DNA from: Acrasis kona
Taxonomy: Eukaryota; Heterolobosea; Eutetramitea; Acrasida; Acrasidae
NCBI GenBank assembly: GCA_026419775.2
Contig: JAOPGA020001349.1
Location: 1 to 47,584, forward strand
Reading direction: 5' to 3'
DNA: 47,584 bases
A program made the position numbers and the translations under genes. The stretch's first letter is position 1. The number at the start of each line of letters is the position of its first letter. The notes below the pieces were generated by a model. The model did no database searches, was not told the DNA's origin, and saw only the letters and a program-made list of their open reading frames with translations. Shown piece by piece: positions 46,485 to 47,584 of the stretch.

Positions 46485-46805
46485 TTATAAAAACCAATAA
46501 TCCATTTTTTGTAACCATGACATCATTTGAATTCTAATTCCACCAAAATTGTTCAATGGAAAAGCATAATAAGAATCTGAAATTTTGAAAGTCATACCCA
46601 GATGGCGGTCTAAGAGATAATAACAGTTGAAGTTATTGTCACTGGTTCTCCAAAACTTCAGTGCTTGGTTAAACTCGCTCCCGGTAACAAGATAAGAAAA
46701 CTTTACAATGGTTGAAATCGTTTTGCGTACTAACATGGTGGAATCTGCAAACAATACTCATAGAAGACTGGAGTCACCTAATTTCACTGTAGAATTGAGT
46801 AACAT
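46485..46805 (-). CDS. small protein of about 95 residues, unknown
   Basis: Exons 46778-46805 and 46485-46744 with a 33-base intron (GTGACTCC to TTTGCAG) give MLLNSTVKLDSTMLVRKTIS and onward, with KFSYLVTGSEFNQALKFWRT and LLDRHLGMTFKISDSYYAFP, ending DYWFL. The first exon is tentative. Part of exon 2 (46632-46721) is duplicated at 45119-45208, where the matching residues read KFSYLVTVSEFNQALKFWKT, so this is one member of a small gene family or a fragment of a larger gene. No family recognised. Confidence 0.45.
46632..46721. repeat. 90-bp direct repeat, copy B
   Basis: 86 of 90 bases identical to 45119-45208. Inside a minus-strand coding exon. Confidence 0.85.
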
Positions 46806-46890
46806 GTTTGATGAGAACGATAAAAAAATATATTCTTACCCGTTTGCAAAAGAATTTCATTTATACACATGTAAATAATTTCTAATAAAA

Positions 46891-47584
46891 ATGATCCAAT
46901 ATGCAGATTTTGCAAAACAACAAACCAACATGTCTGGGTATGTAGATGTATGGAAAGCTTTCGGAAGTGCTAGTAATAACAGTCCTGCTCCCTTGATACA
47001 GGCGACTGGTGATGTTAACAATGACTCTGCTCCTTCTGTTCAGCCGTGTGCTGTCATTAGTAACGTATATCATGACACAGGGGACAAAACATTCCTGTCA
47101 AGTAAGAAGAGGGTATTTATTTATAGGTATCGATTGAAGGTACAACAATTATTGTACAATGCGCGACAGTTGTATCTGGATGAGAGTGACACCAAACCAA
47201 CGCTTGAACAAAGGCTTTATCTACATCATGTGATGTTTTTCAAGAATGAATTAGGGAAATTTATCAAACGCAAGTATCCCACAAGCGAGGACCACTACGA
47301 TGTTGAGTTGACTCCGGACGAGCTTAAGGTATTGACTAGGCTGGACGAGGACTTTGAGATATGGCCAATCGCCGAGGAACAATTCAATGATTATGTTCGT
47401 GTAGGGCCTGGCTACGTTACCTACGGCCACGTGGTTTTACATAAAAACAAACAAGTGCTGTATTTTGGTGAATCATGTGATCACCTGGCAGAGACATCCG
47501 GTCATTTCAGTCCCCCATTAACCAAGGTTATTAATGTTATGTTACAGGCTGCTATCCGTTTGGATAGACAATCGATCATGGGTT
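46891..47584 (+). CDS. unidentified protein (partial, runs off the right edge)
   Basis: Open from ATG at 46891 to the window end with no stop (at least 231 residues); a second in-frame Met at 46930 (MSGYVDVWKAFGS) may be the true start. Features: an early Ser/Ala/Asn-rich part, then a charged helical region (KKRVFIYRYRLKVQQLLYNA and RLYLHHVMFFKNELGKFIKR), acidic LTPDELKVLTRLDEDFEIWP, and a beta-rich part (VRVGPGYVTYGHVVLHKNKQ, VLYFGESCDHL). Base composition is richer in GC than the nearby genes, like the duplicated gene next to it. No signal peptide. Family not recognised. Confidence 0.6.
   Translation, partial: MIQYADFAKQQTNMSGYVDVWKAFGSASNNSPAPLIQATGDVNNDSAPSVQPCAVISNVYHDTGDKTFLSSKKRVFIYRYRLKVQQLLYNARQLYLDESDTKPTLEQRLYLHHVMFFKNELGKFIKRKYPTSEDHYDVELTPDELKVLTRLDEDFEIWPIAEEQFNDYVRVGPGYVTYGHVVLHKNKQVLYFGESCDHLAETSGHFSPPLTKVINVMLQAAIRLDRQSIMG

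Overview
This is nuclear DNA from a unicellular eukaryote. It is AT-rich and tightly packed, with genes on both strands. The introns that can be placed by reading frame are GT-AG and very short, mostly 33-65 bases. TAA, TAG and TGA all appear as stops, so the code looks standard. Gene content (profilin, kinesin-8, a FAN/NSMAF-type BEACH protein, katanin-like AAA, NEK kinase, RCC1 proteins, cathepsin-like protease, F-box/LRR and two-component remnants) fits an amoeboid or amoeboflagellate protist. Heterolobosea (relatives of Naegleria or Acrasis) is my best guess, but this is inference from content and intron size.

Layout. 1-9.2 kb holds secreted and surface genes: a Gly/Asn repeat protein cut by the left edge (1-683, -), a cysteine protease carrying a C-terminal cystatin-like domain (1173-2519, +), a type I membrane protein (2680-3399, +), a VIT-vWA-TPR-DUF2135 protein (3566-6706, +), an Asn-glycosylation-rich secreted protein (7182-8729, +), and the remains of a receiver domain from a hybrid histidine kinase (8843-9112). 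9.2-22.2 kb is a run of minus-strand genes: an RCC1-type protein, a small membrane protein, a fascin-like/PX fusion, a kinesin-8 (six exons), a FAN homologue (nine exons), a beta-propeller protein and a basic protein of unknown role.

22.4-29 kb contains small genes, a plus-strand propeller-like gene, a six-exon RCC1 gene, a coiled-coil/WD40 gene sharing a 43-base divergent start region with it, and three small genes with TATA boxes. 29.6-35.9 kb carries minus-strand katanin-like AAA, NEK kinase and an N-terminally anchored RGG-rich protein. 36-47.6 kb is the unstable end. It has a decayed gene, two inverted copies of an unidentified gene about 8 kb apart, an F-box/LRR pseudogene, a 1.1-kb element with perfect 128-bp terminal inverted repeats, a 90-bp direct repeat and an open reading frame running off the right edge. 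Among these lie normal genes: a coiled-coil protein, an ankyrin/RING protein and profilin.

Several genes share a cytoskeleton or membrane theme (profilin, fascin-like/PX, kinesin-8, katanin-like, NEK, FAN), but they are not arranged as an operon and I claim no joint pathway. Most multi-exon models here were built by hand from reading frame, splice signals and family similarity. Exon boundaries are exact readings but are not confirmed by transcripts.
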